Positions 1 to 8,288 of a stretch of DNA of 59,522 nt are shown piece by piece (position 1 is the first letter of the stretch; every line of letters starts with the position of its first letter). Below the pieces are notes generated by a model. The model did not search any database, had not been told where the DNA came from, and saw only the letters and a list, made by a program, of their open reading frames with translations. The DNA comes from Clostridium sp. 1001271st1 H5 (GTDB taxonomy: Bacteria; Bacillota; Clostridia; Lachnospirales; Lachnospiraceae), in the NCBI RefSeq assembly GCF_005845215.1, contig NZ_SPHO01000029.1, positions 1 to 59,522 on the forward strand, given 5' to 3'. The position numbers were made by a program, and so were the translations under genes.

Positions 1-47
1 TTTACTAAATTAAAAAGAAAAATAATTTACACATCGGAGTGATGTGA

Positions 48-467
48 AAGATAAAACAAGTATTTTCAAGCATTCCGGGGCAGGTACTGGATTTTATGGT
101 TGGTGTTGTGGCTGGTCTTGTATTTGACGTTTTACCTGTCTATAACCATCGTATTATAGTTCCAGCAGTTGCGTCTATTAGTTTTGTGGTATTTTACAAG
201 CTTTCAAAGTACATGGTCTCTATAGAGGAGCAAGAAATACATAGGATTTGCATTAAAAGGTTACGTGGAGTCCCCACAATGATTATATATGGGCTACACC
301 CATTAATAGGGCTTATTGTTGGAAAGATGTTAGATGTAGTTGGAATCAAAAAATTGCCGTCATATTTTATTATGTTTTTTCTTGTGACTTGCATTACTGT
401 CTGTGGGGCATTCATAATGAAGAAAATCTCGATTATAAATTTTATCTTTAATGGTAATAGAAAGTAA
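48..467 (+). pseudogene. C-terminal remnant of an acyltransferase-3 family membrane protein
   Basis: The open frame encodes hydrophobic segments ending in a lysine/arginine-rich tail. The stretch IPGQVLDFMVGVVAG followed by MIIYGLHPLIGLIVGK resembles the last third of acyltransferase-3 (O-acetyltransferase) proteins, which acetylate surface sugars at the membrane. The frame is closed by TGA at 45-47, so the N-terminal two thirds are missing or out of frame. An ATG at 96 could give 123 residues, but a complete family member is usually above 300. It lies next to surface-sugar genes, which fits a broken polysaccharide-modification gene. Family assignment is by pattern recognition only. Confidence 0.5.
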
Positions 468-1038
468 AATGAAACTATAAACTTATTGGTCAAGATATAC
501 AAAAATTATTAAGTGTTTATGATAATCAATCGATATTGGTATGCAGACCGCTATACCAAGTAGCTTACTCGGTGACCTGGTTCAAGTAATAAGTTAGCTG
601 TATTTTTAACCGGGTATGTTGCTTAACGGCCTTTTGGCGAAATTTTCCGAGATTAGTCCTTGTTTATAAGGAAACGCACAAAGGTTCGATGAGTATCTCG
701 CCATAGGAAGAAATCGCAGCGTCGAAATGGTTGAGTTTAGCAATATCAATGCCTACATTAATCATGAGGTTGTCTCTCCCTTTCATAAAGTCTGATACCG
801 TGATATCTACCAAAGATTATCATCGTAGATTTAATCGAAATAAGTACTCAGAGTGAACACACCGGCAACATCCAGCAAAAAAACAGTTCAGATAAAATAG
901 CGGCAACACGCTCCTGTTATATAGTCAAACTACAGGATATTTTCAAAAGTCCACTGTATCTGAATGTATTAAACCACAGATTAAAAAAAGAAAGGAAATA
1001 TGTTGTTTTTGCTTCTATAAACATCATACAAGAAAGAA
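468..1038. other. Gene-poor stretch with insertion-sequence debris
   Basis: No intact gene is visible here. The only recognisable content is a short minus-strand IS110-type transposase start (664-765). The flanks 468-663 and 766-1038 have many stops in all frames. The part 766-950 would correspond to the non-coding end upstream of an IS110 transposase. The last 80 bases lead into capE and hold a weak ribosome binding site (AAGAAAG) just before its ATG. Confidence 0.5.
664..765 (-). mobile_element. Truncated IS110-family transposase (N-terminal 33 codons)
   Basis: Reading the minus strand from the ATG at 765, the frame begins MINVGIDIAKLNHFDAAISS and stops at TAA (666-664) after 33 codons. 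This opening matches the RuvC-like (DEDD) N-terminus of IS110-family transposases, where the Asp of VGIDIAK is the first catalytic acid. Everything after about residue 30 is lost or frameshifted, so it is not functional. It sits between a broken acyltransferase and the capE gene and suggests past rearrangement of the polysaccharide locus. Confidence 0.7.
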
Positions 1039-2082
1039 ATGAGTGTATTTACAGGAAAAACATTATTAATTACAGGGGGTACAGGTTCCTTTGGCAATGC
1101 AGTATTGAACCGTTTCCTTCAAACAGACATCGGAGAGATTCGAATATTTTCCCGTGACGAGAAAAAACAGGATGATATGCGCCATGAGTTTCAAGCGAAG
1201 ATGCCGGAAGCAGCAGACAAAATTTCTTTTTATATCGGCGATGTCCGTGATTTGGCTTCTGTAAAAAATGCTATACACGGTGTTGATTACATATTTCATG
1301 CTGCTGCATTAAAGCAGGTTCCGTCATGTGAATTCTTTCCGATTGAAGCTGTAAAGACAAATGTTTTTGGAACGGAAAATGTTTTGACAGCAGCCATTGA
1401 AGAGGGGGTAGAATCTGTCATCTGTCTTTCCACCGATAAAGCCGCATATCCTGTTAATGCTATGGGAACTTCCAAAGCTATGATGGAAAAAGTTATCGTT
1501 GCAAAGAGCCGTACTAGCCAAAAAACCAAAATATGCTGCACGCGTTATGGTAATGTTATGTGCAGCCGTGGATCTGTTATTCCGCTTTGGATAGAGCAAA
1601 TTCGTAATAGTAACCCCATCACATTAACTGAACCGGCTATGACACGTTTCATCATGTCCCTGGAAGAAGCAGTTGACCTTGTTCTATTTGCATTTGAACA
1701 TGGAGAAGCGGGTGATATTCTGGTACAGAAAGCTCCGGCATGCACTATTCAAACGCAGGCAGAAGCAATCTGCCAGCTGTTTAACGGCAAGAAAGAAGAT
1801 ATCAAGGTTATCGGTATCCGGCATGGTGAAAAAATGTATGAAACCCTTCTGACCAATGAAGAATGTGCCCATGCTATTGACCTTGGACGCTTTTATCGTG
1901 TACCATGTGATAAGAGAGGTTTAAATTATGATAAATTCTTTACAGAGGGAAACAGAGAGAGGGTAAAATTAAACGAGTTCAATTCCAATAATACAAGACT
2001 GCTGTCTGTAGAGGAAACCAAAGCAAAGCTAGCCGCTCTTACTTATATTCAGGAAGAACTTGCAAAGGATAAATTGCAGTAA
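1039..2082 (+). CDS. capE: UDP-N-acetylglucosamine 4,6-dehydratase/5-epimerase (CapE/FnlA type)
   Basis: Extended short-chain dehydrogenase of 347 residues, the usual family length. It begins with the NAD(P)-binding motif TGGTGSFG (residues 12-19). The active-site stretch STDKAAYPVNAMGTSK has Met where most SDRs have the catalytic Tyr of YxxxK. That M-x3-K arrangement is known in the CapE group, which dehydrates UDP-GlcNAc and inverts C5. The product is the 4-keto-6-deoxy sugar used by the next gene. It is the first of three consecutive genes that complete UDP-L-FucNAc synthesis. The ATG has only a weak upstream AAGAAAG. Confidence 0.9.
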   Translation: MSVFTGKTLLITGGTGSFGNAVLNRFLQTDIGEIRIFSRDEKKQDDMRHEFQAKMPEAADKISFYIGDVRDLASVKNAIHGVDYIFHAAALKQVPSCEFFPIEAVKTNVFGTENVLTAAIEEGVESVICLSTDKAAYPVNAMGTSKAMMEKVIVAKSRTSQKTKICCTRYGNVMCSRGSVIPLWIEQIRNSNPITLTEPAMTRFIMSLEEAVDLVLFAFEHGEAGDILVQKAPACTIQTQAEAICQLFNGKKEDIKVIGIRHGEKMYETLLTNEECAHAIDLGRFYRVPCDKRGLNYDKFFTEGNRERVKLNEFNSNNTRLLSVEETKAKLAALTYIQEELAKDKLQ

Positions 2083-2095
2083 AAGGAGGTGTTGT

Positions 2096-3292
2096 ATGAA
2101 CTTATTAATAACGGGCGCAAAGGGTATGATGGGAACGGCTCTGGTTGCTAATTTGAAAAATATTAAAGATAAGAAAAACTGTACCCGTCCAGAATTGCAT
2201 ATAAATGAAATTTATGAATATGACATAGAATCAACGATGGAGGAACTGGAAAAGTATTGCCAGAAGGCAGATTGTATTTTTAATCTTGCAGGTGTAAACC
2301 GTCCGGAACATCCGGAAGATTTTATGAAAGGCAACTTCGGTTTTGCTTCTGAGCTTTTGGGGCTTTTAAAAAAATATAACAACAAGGCACCAATCATGCT
2401 GAGTTCTTCTATCCAGGCTGCTTTAGCCGGAAGATTTAAAGATTCTGAGTATGGCCATTCCAAAAGGGCCGGAGAGGAGCTGTTCTTTTCTTATGCTGAA
2501 GAGACGGGAGCCAAAGTAGCGGTGTACCGTTTTCCGAACCTGATGGGTCATAGCCGTCCGAAATATAATTCCGCAGTATCTACTTTTTGTTGGGCAGTCG
2601 CAAATGATGAGGAATTTACCGTCAATGACCGCAGCACAGAGTTGGAACTGCTTTACATTGATGATTTTGTGGAAGGAATGCTTGACCTTCTTGAGGGAAA
2701 AGAACAGCACTGTGAGTTTGACGGTGTAGACACGGTGCTGAGGGCAGACGGACGCTATTGTTGTGTTCCTGGGACGCATAAGGTCACATTGGGCGAGATT
2801 GTAGATTTATTGCAGCAGTTTAAGAAACAGCCAAGGACATTGATGATGCCGAAAATGCCGGAAGGTTCTTTTGCAAAAAAGTTGTATAGTTTATATTTGA
2901 CATATCTTCCGGTGGAGAAGTTTAAGTATGAGTTAAAAATGAATTGCGATAATCGTGGGAGTTTTACGGAACTGGTACATACTGCTGATTGCGGGCAGGT
3001 AAGTATTAATATCAGCCGGCCTGGTGTTACAAAAGGCCAGCACTGGCATAATTCCAAATGGGAACTGTTTATTGTGGCTGCCGGGCACGGATTAATTCGG
3101 GAACGGAATATTCATACAGGAGAAACAGTGGAGTTTGAGGTTAGCGGCGATAAGATTGAAGCAGTCCACATGATTCCGGGATGGACGCATAATATTATCA
3201 ATTTGTCCGATACGGACAATCTGGTAACCGTGATGACCTGTAATGAAATATTTAATCCAGAAAAACCGGACACATTTTATGAACCAGTGTAG
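2096..3292 (+). CDS. capF: UDP-2-acetamido-2,6-dideoxy-hexos-4-ulose reductase (CapF/FnlB type)
   Basis: Two-domain protein of 398 residues. The N-terminal SDR domain starts MNLLITGAKGMMGTALV (Rossmann glycine motif). The C-terminal third is a cupin with the metal-binding-like QHWHNSKWELFIV. This bipartite build is typical of CapF, which converts the CapE product (cupin epimerisation, then NADPH reduction) to UDP-N-acetyl-L-talosamine. The chosen ATG sits 6 bases after AAAGGAGG; a longer frame from 2060 overlaps capE and lacks a site. Gap to capE is 13 bases, so the two are co-transcribed. Confidence 0.9.
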   Translation: MNLLITGAKGMMGTALVANLKNIKDKKNCTRPELHINEIYEYDIESTMEELEKYCQKADCIFNLAGVNRPEHPEDFMKGNFGFASELLGLLKKYNNKAPIMLSSSIQAALAGRFKDSEYGHSKRAGEELFFSYAEETGAKVAVYRFPNLMGHSRPKYNSAVSTFCWAVANDEEFTVNDRSTELELLYIDDFVEGMLDLLEGKEQHCEFDGVDTVLRADGRYCCVPGTHKVTLGEIVDLLQQFKKQPRTLMMPKMPEGSFAKKLYSLYLTYLPVEKFKYELKMNCDNRGSFTELVHTADCGQVSINISRPGVTKGQHWHNSKWELFIVAAGHGLIRERNIHTGETVEFEVSGDKIEAVHMIPGWTHNIINLSDTDNLVTVMTCNEIFNPEKPDTFYEPV

Positions 3293-3307
3293 AGGGGAAA
3301 GAAAACG

Positions 3308-4507
3308 ATGAGTGAGAAATTTGCCGTAAAAACTGATTATTCGGATATTCATTTTAAAGATAATGGAAAGCTAAAACTTCTTATTATTGTAGGCACTCGT
3401 CCGGAAATCATCCGTCTTTCCGCGGTAATTGATAAGTGCCGTAAGTATTTTGATGTAATACTGGCCCACACAGGGCAGAATTACGATTATAACCTCAATG
3501 GGATTTTTTTCGAGAATCTGAAGATAGAGAGTCCTGAAGTTTATATGGATGCTGTCGGTGATGACCTGGGTGCAACCATCGGAAATATAATCAACGGTTC
3601 ATATAAGCTGATGAATCAGATTAATCCTGAGGCGCTGCTGATTTTAGGAGATACGAATTCATGTCTGTCAGCCATAGCAGCAAAGCGCCTGCATATCCCA
3701 ATTTTCCATATGGAGGCAGGGAACCGCTGTAAGGATGAGTGTCTTCCGGAGGAGACCAACCGCCGGATTGTGGACATCATATCCGATGTAAATCTTGCGT
3801 ATTCCGAACATGCTAGGAAGTATCTCCATGAGTGCGGTTTTCCAAAAGAGCGTGTTTATGTGACCGGTTCCCCTATGTCTGAAGTCCTGCATCAGAATCT
3901 TGCTGAAATTGAAAGTTCAGACATTCTTGAAAAGCTTGGACTGAAGCCTTATCAATATATCCTTCTTTCTGCACACCGTGAGGAAAACATTGATACGGAA
4001 AAGAATTTTTTGTCTTTATTCACAGCGATAAATGGGTTGGCGGAAAAGTATGATATGCCGATACTATATTCCTGTCATCCCCGTTCAAGAAACCGTATTG
4101 ACGCTGCGGGGTTCAAATTGGACAAACGCGTGATGCAGCATGAACCCCTTGGATTTCATGACTATAACCATCTGCAGATGAATGCCTTTGCTGTTGTTTC
4201 AGACTCAGGTACACTGCCGGAGGAGAGCAGCTTCTTTACAAGTATAGGACACCCGATACCGGCTGTATGCATCCGAACCTCAACAGAGCGTCCTGAAGCT
4301 TTAGATAAGGCGTGCTTTGTGTTGGCTGGTATTGATAAAAAATCGTTACTTCAGGCAGTGGATACTGCTGTGCAGATGCATTTGGACTGTGATTATGGTA
4401 TTCCAGTGCCGGATTATACGGAGGAAAATGTCAGCACAAAAGTGGTTAAAATTATCCAAAGTTACACAGGAGTGGTAAATAAGATGGTTTGGAGAGTTGT
4501 GGACTAG
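3308..4507 (+). CDS. capG: Non-hydrolysing UDP-HexNAc 2-epimerase (CapG/FnlC/WecB type)
   Basis: 399-residue GT-B-fold epimerase. Seen motifs: VGTRPEIIRLSAVI near residue 27, LGDTNSCLSAIAAKR, the conserved HMEAGNRC, ETNRRIVD and, late, SDSGTLPEE, all hallmarks of the WecB family. In the CapEFG context the expected reaction is C2 epimerisation of UDP-L-TalNAc to UDP-L-FucNAc, a precursor for capsule or O-antigen-like polymers. It follows capF by 15 bases. WecB itself acts on UDP-GlcNAc; the pathway context favours the CapG role. Confidence 0.88.
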   Translation: MSEKFAVKTDYSDIHFKDNGKLKLLIIVGTRPEIIRLSAVIDKCRKYFDVILAHTGQNYDYNLNGIFFENLKIESPEVYMDAVGDDLGATIGNIINGSYKLMNQINPEALLILGDTNSCLSAIAAKRLHIPIFHMEAGNRCKDECLPEETNRRIVDIISDVNLAYSEHARKYLHECGFPKERVYVTGSPMSEVLHQNLAEIESSDILEKLGLKPYQYILLSAHREENIDTEKNFLSLFTAINGLAEKYDMPILYSCHPRSRNRIDAAGFKLDKRVMQHEPLGFHDYNHLQMNAFAVVSDSGTLPEESSFFTSIGHPIPAVCIRTSTERPEALDKACFVLAGIDKKSLLQAVDTAVQMHLDCDYGIPVPDYTEENVSTKVVKIIQSYTGVVNKMVWRVVD

Positions 4508-4533
4508 ATATGAAAATTTCCAAAGGAGGTACC

Positions 4534-5064
4534 ATGTACCGCTTCCGCAAATATTTATACGTTTTTCTATTCCTTCTTTCCATAGCTGTTATCCTGTATG
4601 CCACATTGTACCGTGAATCAGGGCAGGGAGACATAAGGCTCCAGCTTTTTTGGACCATTAAACGTGCCTGGAGAGACCATTCCGGCTATTATTGGTACTT
4701 GATTTTGGGTAATATCGCTCTGTTTATGCCGTTTGGTTTCTTTTTAACTGCGGTTCTTCGTAAACCGGACTGGAAGAAAACAGCTCTTACGGGCTTTGCC
4801 TTTTCGGCTGCAATAGAGGTCACTCAGGTCCTGCTGGATAAAGGCTTAGGAGAGCTGGATGATGTGCTGCACAATACATGGGGGAGCCTGATGGGATATT
4901 GTGCTGCAGTGATACTGGGATTTCTGTTTGGACGGAAGAAAAAACGGTATGAAGGAAATGTGAAGGGGGCAAGCCTGTTCTTTGGAATGACGATTTTAAC
5001 CTTTGCCATATTAATATTGTACAACAGGCCTGACTGGAACTTACATCTGCGCAGGCGGGTATAG
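4534..5064 (+). CDS. VanZ-like membrane protein
   Basis: About 176 residues with four or five hydrophobic segments. The patterns ATLYRES (first helix end), GNIALFMPFGFFL, AAIEVTQ and GLGELDDVLHNTWGSLMGY are the VanZ-family signature. VanZ-like proteins are linked to teicoplanin resistance in enterococci; most family members have no assigned role. The ATG at 4534 follows AAAGGAGG with 5 bases between; the frame stays open further upstream into capG but has no ribosome site there. It is the last gene of the polysaccharide block before the valS leader. Confidence 0.8.
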   Translation: MYRFRKYLYVFLFLLSIAVILYATLYRESGQGDIRLQLFWTIKRAWRDHSGYYWYLILGNIALFMPFGFFLTAVLRKPDWKKTALTGFAFSAAIEVTQVLLDKGLGELDDVLHNTWGSLMGYCAAVILGFLFGRKKKRYEGNVKGASLFFGMTILTFAILILYNRPDWNLHLRRRV

Positions 5065-5088
5065 AAGGGCTTACACTCTAAAAAACAC

Positions 5089-5117
5089 TTGACAAATCCC
5101 ACAATAATTATTATGCT
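5089..5117 (+). promoter_or_regulatory. Predicted sigma-A promoter of the valS T-box leader
   Basis: TTGACA (5089-5094) and TATGCT (5112-5117) are separated by 17 bases. It is placed just ahead of the T-box leader, so transcription would start near 5124. Confidence 0.6.
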
Positions 5118-5123
5118 TGATAA

Positions 5124-5455
5124 TTATAAATCAAAGCAAACAAAACGGTAATGAGGAAGAGGAGTACATCATAAGAACCATCAGAGAGGGTAGCTCACTG
5201 GCTGAAAGGCGGCCCGGGCAGAGTATGGTGGAAGGTAGCTTCTGAACTGGAGCAGTGAAGGATGAAACAGAAGGTTTGGCAGGCGGATATTTATGTGCTG
5301 TCACCACCCAAAGATACATTCTGCGTAGCTGTTTCCGACCGGCCTGCGTTAAAGGCCCAATGAGACTGCCGGACATCCGGCAAAACAAAGGTGGTACCGC
5401 GGATACTCCGCCCTTTGCCTTCCCTCAACGGGATTGGCAGAGGGCTTTTTATTTT
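5124..5455 (+). promoter_or_regulatory. T-box riboswitch leader controlling valS
   Basis: The canonical T-box bulge AAGGTGGTACCGCG is at 5388-5401, directly before an intrinsic terminator. Upstream lies a long structured leader with an AGAGAGGG element (about 5184-5191) of the stem I type. T-boxes bind uncharged tRNA: pairing of the specifier with the anticodon and of the bulge with the free NCCA end favours the antiterminator. The gene behind it is valS, so tRNA-Val should be the ligand. A GTA at 5235-5237 is a possible specifier, but I could not fold stem I to confirm it. Confidence 0.9.
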
Positions 5456-5456
5456 T
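5410..5456 (+). terminator. T-box intrinsic terminator
   Basis: GCCCTTTGCC (5410-5419) pairs with GGCAGAGGGC (5436-5445), with one wobble pair, followed by a T run (TTTTTATTTTT). This hairpin competes with the T-box antiterminator formed by the adjacent bulge. Confidence 0.85.
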
Positions 5457-5539
5457 CCGGCATGCAGGACCCTGATGCCATGGATTGCGCACCACCAGCT
5501 CAATCACAAAAACCATCTACCCAAAAAGGAGAACAAACC

Positions 5540-8179
5540 ATGAAGGAACTGGAGAAAACCTACAACCCGGCGGACATCGAAGACCGCCTGTACCAGAAGT
5601 GGCTGGACGGAAAGTATTTCCACGCAGAGGTAAACCGCAGCAAGAAACCATTCACCATTGTGATGCCGCCGCCAAACATTACGGGACAGCTGCACATGGG
5701 CCATGCCCTGGACAATACCATGCAGGATATTCTGATTCGCTATAAGAGGATGCAGGGCTATGAGGCGCTGTGGCAGCCGGGTACGGACCATGCCGCCATT
5801 GCCACCGAGGTCAAGGTGATTGACAAGCTTAAGAAGGAAGGCGTTGACAAGGCAGACCTGGGACGGGACGGTTTCCTTAAGGAGTGCTGGAAGTGGAGAG
5901 ATGAGTACGGAACCAGAATCGTGAATCAGCTTCATAAGCTGGGCTCCTCCGCTGACTGGGACAGGGAGCGTTTCACCATGGATAAGGGATGCTCTGACGC
6001 GGTACTGGAGGTTTTTGTCAAGCTGTATGAAAAAGGCTACATCTATAAGGGCTCCAGAATCATCAACTGGTGTCCTGTTTGCCAGACCTCTATCTCTGAT
6101 GCAGAGGTGGAGCATGTGGAGCAGAACGGCTTCTTCTGGCACATCAATTACCCTGTGGTGGGAGAGCCTGGACGTTTCGTGGAGATAGCCACCACCAGGC
6201 CGGAAACCATGCTGGGAGACACCGCAGTGGCAGTGAACCCGGAGGACGAGCGCTATCAGGACATTGTGGGCAAGATGCTGAAGCTGCCCCTGACAGACCG
6301 CGAGATTCCTGTTATTGCAGACCCGTATGTGGACAAGGAATTTGGAACAGGCTGCGTTAAAATCACACCGGCCCATGACCCCAATGACTTTGAGGTGGGC
6401 AAGCGCCACAACCTGGAAGAAATCATTATCTTAAATGACGATGCAACGGTAAATGTTCCGGGCCCGTATTTTGGTATGGACCGCTATGAGGCCAGGAAGG
6501 CCATTGTGGCTGATTTGGAGGCTCAGGGCCTGCTGGTCAAGGTGGTTCCCCACTCCCACAACGTGGGTACCCATGACCGCTGCAAGACCACGGTAGAGCC
6601 CATGGTAAAGCAGCAGTGGTTTGTAAAGATGGAGGAGATGGCAAAGCCGGCCATTGAGGCCCTTAAGAACGGCAGCCTTACCTTTGTTCCTGAGAGCTTT
6701 GGAAAGACATATCTCCACTGGCTGGAAGGAATCCGCGACTGGTGTATTTCCAGACAGCTGTGGTGGGGCCACAGGATTCCTGCCTATTACTGCCAGGACT
6801 GCGGAGAAATCATTGTATCCAAGGAAACGCCATGCGCCTGCCCCAAGTGCGGCTGCACCTCATTAAATCAGGATGAGGATACCCTGGATACCTGGTTCTC
6901 ATCCGCCCTCTGGCCCTTCTCCACCCTGGGCTGGCCTGAGAAGACAGAGGACCTGGATTATTTCTATCCCACGGATGTGCTGGTGACCGGATACGACATC
7001 ATTTTCTTCTGGGTTATCCGTATGGTGTTCTCCGGCCTGGAGCAGACCGGAAGGCTTCCCTTCCACACTGTGCTGATTCACGGCCTGGTAAGGGATTCCG
7101 AGGGACGGAAGATGAGCAAGTCCCTGGGCAATGGCATTGACCCCCTGGAAGTCATCGACAAGTACGGCGCTGACGCCCTGCGCATGACCCTGATTACAGG
7201 CAATGCACCCGGCAATGACATGCGCTTCTACTGGGAGCGCGTGGAAAACAGCCGCAACTTTGCAAATAAGGTATGGAATGCTTCACGCTTTATTATGATG
7301 AACATTGAGAAGGCGGGTGAATCGGGCGACGTGGCGCCGGAACGCCTTACCATGGCTGACAAATGGATTGTGTCCAAGGTAAATACCCTTACAAGGGAAG
7401 TGACTGAAAATCTGGACAAATATGAGCTGGGAATCGCCCTTCAGAAGGTTTATGATTTTATTTGGGAAGAATTTTGCGATTGGTATATTGAAATGGTGAA
7501 GCCAAGGCTGTACAATGAAGATGACGATACTAAGGCAGCCGCTATCTGGACGCTTAAGCAGGTGCTGATTCAGGCTCTGAAGCTGCTTCATCCGTTCATG
7601 CCCTTTATCTCAGAGGAGATTTTCTGCAACCTTCAGGAAGAGGAGGAGACTATCATGGTTTCCCAGTGGCCGGTTTACAGGGATGACTGGAAGTTTGCAG
7701 GGGAAGAACAGTCCACGGAAACCATCAAGGAGGCTGTGAGAGCCATCAGAGGCGTGCGTTCAGCCATGAACGTTCCGCCCAGCAAGAAGGCTACTGTTTA
7801 TGTGGTGTCGGAGGATGAAACACTGCTGCAGATATTTGAGTACAGCAGAAGCTTCTTTGCCTCCCTGGGATACGCAGGCGAGGTAATCCTCCAGAAGGAT
7901 AAGGAAGGAATTGCCGACGATGCTGTCTCTGCAGTCATTCACAAGGCAGTGATTTATATGCCCTTTGCCGACCTGGTGGACATTGATAAGGAGATAGAGC
8001 GTTTAAAGGGCGAAGAGAAACGTCTGGCAGGAGAACTGGCCCGTTCCAGAGGTATGCTGGGCAATGAGAAGTTTGTAAGCAGAGCGCCGGAGGCAAAGAT
8101 TGCCGAGGAGCGCGCAAAGCTTGAAAAATATGAACAGATGATGGAGCAGGTGAAGATGCGTCTGGCACAGCTTCAGTGA
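5540..8179 (+). CDS. valS: Valyl-tRNA synthetase
   Basis: Class I aminoacyl-tRNA synthetase of 879 residues, normal for ValRS. The HIGH motif appears as HMGH (about residues 52-55) in PPPNITGQLHMGHAL, and KMSKS near 524-528. An editing (CP1) domain lies between, with TTRPETMLGDTAVAV. Cysteine pairs near the end of the insertion (YCQDCG, CPKCGC) suggest a zinc site. The C-terminus is the charged coiled-coil arm typical of ValRS. The ATG follows AAAAAGGAG; a longer frame from 5255 runs through the T-box and is not translated. Expression should rise when tRNA-Val is uncharged. Confidence 0.97.
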   Translation: MKELEKTYNPADIEDRLYQKWLDGKYFHAEVNRSKKPFTIVMPPPNITGQLHMGHALDNTMQDILIRYKRMQGYEALWQPGTDHAAIATEVKVIDKLKKEGVDKADLGRDGFLKECWKWRDEYGTRIVNQLHKLGSSADWDRERFTMDKGCSDAVLEVFVKLYEKGYIYKGSRIINWCPVCQTSISDAEVEHVEQNGFFWHINYPVVGEPGRFVEIATTRPETMLGDTAVAVNPEDERYQDIVGKMLKLPLTDREIPVIADPYVDKEFGTGCVKITPAHDPNDFEVGKRHNLEEIIILNDDATVNVPGPYFGMDRYEARKAIVADLEAQGLLVKVVPHSHNVGTHDRCKTTVEPMVKQQWFVKMEEMAKPAIEALKNGSLTFVPESFGKTYLHWLEGIRDWCISRQLWWGHRIPAYYCQDCGEIIVSKETPCACPKCGCTSLNQDEDTLDTWFSSALWPFSTLGWPEKTEDLDYFYPTDVLVTGYDIIFFWVIRMVFSGLEQTGRLPFHTVLIHGLVRDSEGRKMSKSLGNGIDPLEVIDKYGADALRMTLITGNAPGNDMRFYWERVENSRNFANKVWNASRFIMMNIEKAGESGDVAPERLTMADKWIVSKVNTLTREVTENLDKYELGIALQKVYDFIWEEFCDWYIEMVKPRLYNEDDDTKAAAIWTLKQVLIQALKLLHPFMPFISEEIFCNLQEEEETIMVSQWPVYRDDWKFAGEEQSTETIKEAVRAIRGVRSAMNVPPSKKATVYVVSEDETLLQIFEYSRSFFASLGYAGEVILQKDKEGIADDAVSAVIHKAVIYMPFADLVDIDKEIERLKGEEKRLAGELARSRGMLGNEKFVSRAPEAKIAEERAKLEKYEQMMEQVKMRLAQLQ

Positions 8180-8288
8180 TGAACCAGGAGAAGGCTCAGG
8201 ATAATGGGACAGGCGGCAGAAACTGCCTGTCCGCAGGAAAATGAAAACAGAGCAAGTCAGACACAGGGATAGAGAGGGAGAGCATAGC

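Noticed and set aside
5255..5539. In-frame upstream extension of valS
   Set aside because: It covers the T-box and terminator; the strong ribosome site is at 5540.
5504..6409. Long minus-strand open frame over valS
   Set aside because: Shadow of the GC-rich valS gene; no ribosome site and no recognisable domains.
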